Shown here: piece by piece, positions 62,922-64,000 of the stretch
How the letters are laid out: each line of letters starts with the position of its first letter
How positions within the stretch are numbered: the stretch's first letter is position 1
NCBI GenBank assembly: GCA_020633055.1
Contig: JACKEJ010000010.1
Span: 62,001-126,000 of the forward strand
Origin: Sandaracinaceae bacterium
GTDB lineage: Bacteria > Myxococcota_A > Polyangia > Polyangiales > Houyiibacteriaceae
Reading direction: 5' to 3'
Length of the DNA stretch: 64,000 nucleotides
The notes under the pieces: model-generated
The model's database searches: none
The model's input: the letters and a program-made list of their open reading frames with translations, nothing else
Told to the model about the DNA's origin: nothing
Translations under genes and position numbers: made by a program

Positions 62922-64000
62922 GTGACGAGCGAGCGAGTTCGGGCCGGACGCTGTGCATCCATGATGAGCGTGGCGGCGATGGTGGTGGGCTGCGGCTACC
63001 CTACGCCCTACACCGTGTCCCGTCTGCAGCGGGACGCGCAGCGGCGTCCGTCGCGCGCGCTGGTCCACTACCTGGGTCAGCCGGGCGCGGACGTGGCCGT
63101 CTGTCGTCCGGGCGCGCCGGAGTACAGCCTGCAGGCGTTCGCTGACGACGACGCCGAGGACTTCAACGACGCGCTGCTCGCGGGACGTGTTTCGCCGGCT
63201 GCGTACGAGGGCTGCAGCCTCGCGTACTTCTCGGCGCCCGACGGACGCGCGCTGCGCGGTTGGGTGTCTGCTGCGCTGGACGTGTTCTTGCGGACGGCGC
63301 CCGGTACGTCCTCGGCGGAGGAGATCAACGCGACGACGTTTCGTGTCTTGGCGGCTGGTCCGCAGCGGATTGCGCTGTCGGACGACGAGATGGCGGCCCT
63401 GGTGGTCCGTCGCGACGACGCGCGTTCGGCCGGCCCGGCGCGTGAGCGCGCGGCGACGCTGCTGGTGTCCGCCGAGCTCGAGCGCGGGCCGTACCGTGGC
63501 CAGCCGGTGACCGAGGCATCGCTCGGCAGCGTGGAGGACGAGGCCTTGTTGCTGCAGATGCGCGCGCGCCTGCCGGCCCCGGCTCAGCGCCGGGCGGCGA
63601 CCGAGCGGCTGGTGGCCATCCGCATCGCGGCGAGCGACGACCCCCACGTCACGGGTGACCCTACCGCGCATGCGCGCATCGTCGCCACCGGGCGCAACGC
63701 CCAGGCCGTGCCGCGGGAGCACATCGAGCGCGCCTGGTTCGAGGGTGCCGCCACGGACTTCACGGTGGTGGTGCAGCAGGACATCGCGCGCGGGTCGTCG
63801 GCACTGGGCGCCTTGCGCGCGGGCGAGCAGCACATCGTGCCCACCCTGGACCTTCGCCCGGGGTTGCGCATGTCGGTCGCGGGCTTCGCGCGGCCGCTGA
63901 CGCTCTGCGCACCGGCCGACGAGGTGAGCGTCCAGCCGTGTGTCGACGCGGCGAGCCTGGCCATCGCGAGTCCCGCCGCGCGCATCGACGCCGAAGGCAC
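62922..64000 (+). CDS. Putative lipoprotein, 3' end cut off by window
   Basis: First ~359 residues of a frame running off the right edge. GTG 62922 has AAGGAG five bases upstream; ATGs at 62961 and 62964 are alternatives. The N-terminus ends in VVGC-GYP with Cys24 as the lipidation site. The rest is Ala/Arg-rich with short strands (ADVAVCRPGAP, ATDFTVVVQQDI, QHIVPTLDLRPG) and no family I recognise. Base composition is again that of the chromosomal left part. Confidence 0.6.
   Translation, partial: MTSERVRAGRCASMMSVAAMVVGCGYPTPYTVSRLQRDAQRRPSRALVHYLGQPGADVAVCRPGAPEYSLQAFADDDAEDFNDALLAGRVSPAAYEGCSLAYFSAPDGRALRGWVSAALDVFLRTAPGTSSAEEINATTFRVLAAGPQRIALSDDEMAALVVRRDDARSAGPARERAATLLVSAELERGPYRGQPVTEASLGSVEDEALLLQMRARLPAPAQRRAATERLVAIRIAASDDPHVTGDPTAHARIVATGRNAQAVPREHIERAWFEGAATDFTVVVQQDIARGSSALGALRAGEQHIVPTLDLRPGLRMSVAGFARPLTLCAPADEVSVQPCVDAASLAIASPAARIDAEG

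Overview
The window is high-GC DNA with lipoboxes, Cys-rich secreted proteins, two Pkn2-type Ser/Thr kinases, a PP2C phosphatase and a TPR-rich kinase/ATPase. This mix is typical of Myxococcota (delta-proteobacterial myxobacteria, perhaps a Sandaracinus-like Polyangiales). That placement is inferred from gene content; no rRNA or other phylogenetic marker was used.

Positions 1-23.4 kb are ordinary chromosome: a partial HelD-type helicase, a PP2C phosphatase, a guaB-argA-osmC run, a Cys-rich lipoprotein, a ParA ATPase with a duplicated zinc-finger N-terminus plus a small basic partner, a ferredoxin/CDGSH protein, overlapping parC-parE, thiD, two Ser/Thr kinases, a lipoprotein and a LysM/M23 lipoprotein. 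The ferredoxin/CDGSH gene lies between two inverted copies of an unusual hairpin element. Their ~96-nt interiors are alike, but their outer stems differ in sequence while staying perfectly paired. An initiator tRNA-Met with a near-consensus promoter and a downstream stem-loop follows at 23.55-23.71 kb.

From about 24.1 to 62.8 kb lies a large accessory (defence-like) island on the + strand, starting about 450 bp after the tRNA. It has four blocks. (i) 24.1-31.5 kb: a tight operon of three different dynamin-like GTPases with a C39-like cysteine protease gene between the first two; this resembles, but is larger than, known dynamin defence systems. (ii) 31.7-52.0 kb: a complete BREX type 2 (Pgl) locus in the order unknown gene, pglW, pglX, pglY, pglZ, brxD, brxHI, then a gene for a PD-(D/E)XK nuclease-like protein. 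(iii) 52.0-60.6 kb: eight genes, nearly all overlapping by 4-11 bp: a shortened M20 peptidase, a GT-B-like glycosyltransferase, a GT2/P-loop fusion, a NAT-like/GT-A fusion with Ser in place of the catalytic Cys, a beta-propeller-like protein, a LOG/TIGR00725-type Rossmann protein, a methyltransferase and a polysaccharide deacetylase. I know of no described system with this set. (iv) 60.9-62.8 kb: a single-chain DUF262/DUF1524 (GmrSD-type) type IV restriction protein. No integrase, transposase or duplicated tRNA end was found.

The window closes with the 5' part of a lipoprotein gene that looks chromosomal again. The most interesting items are the dynamin/protease operon, the eight-gene glycosyl/acyl-type operon and the paired hairpin elements.
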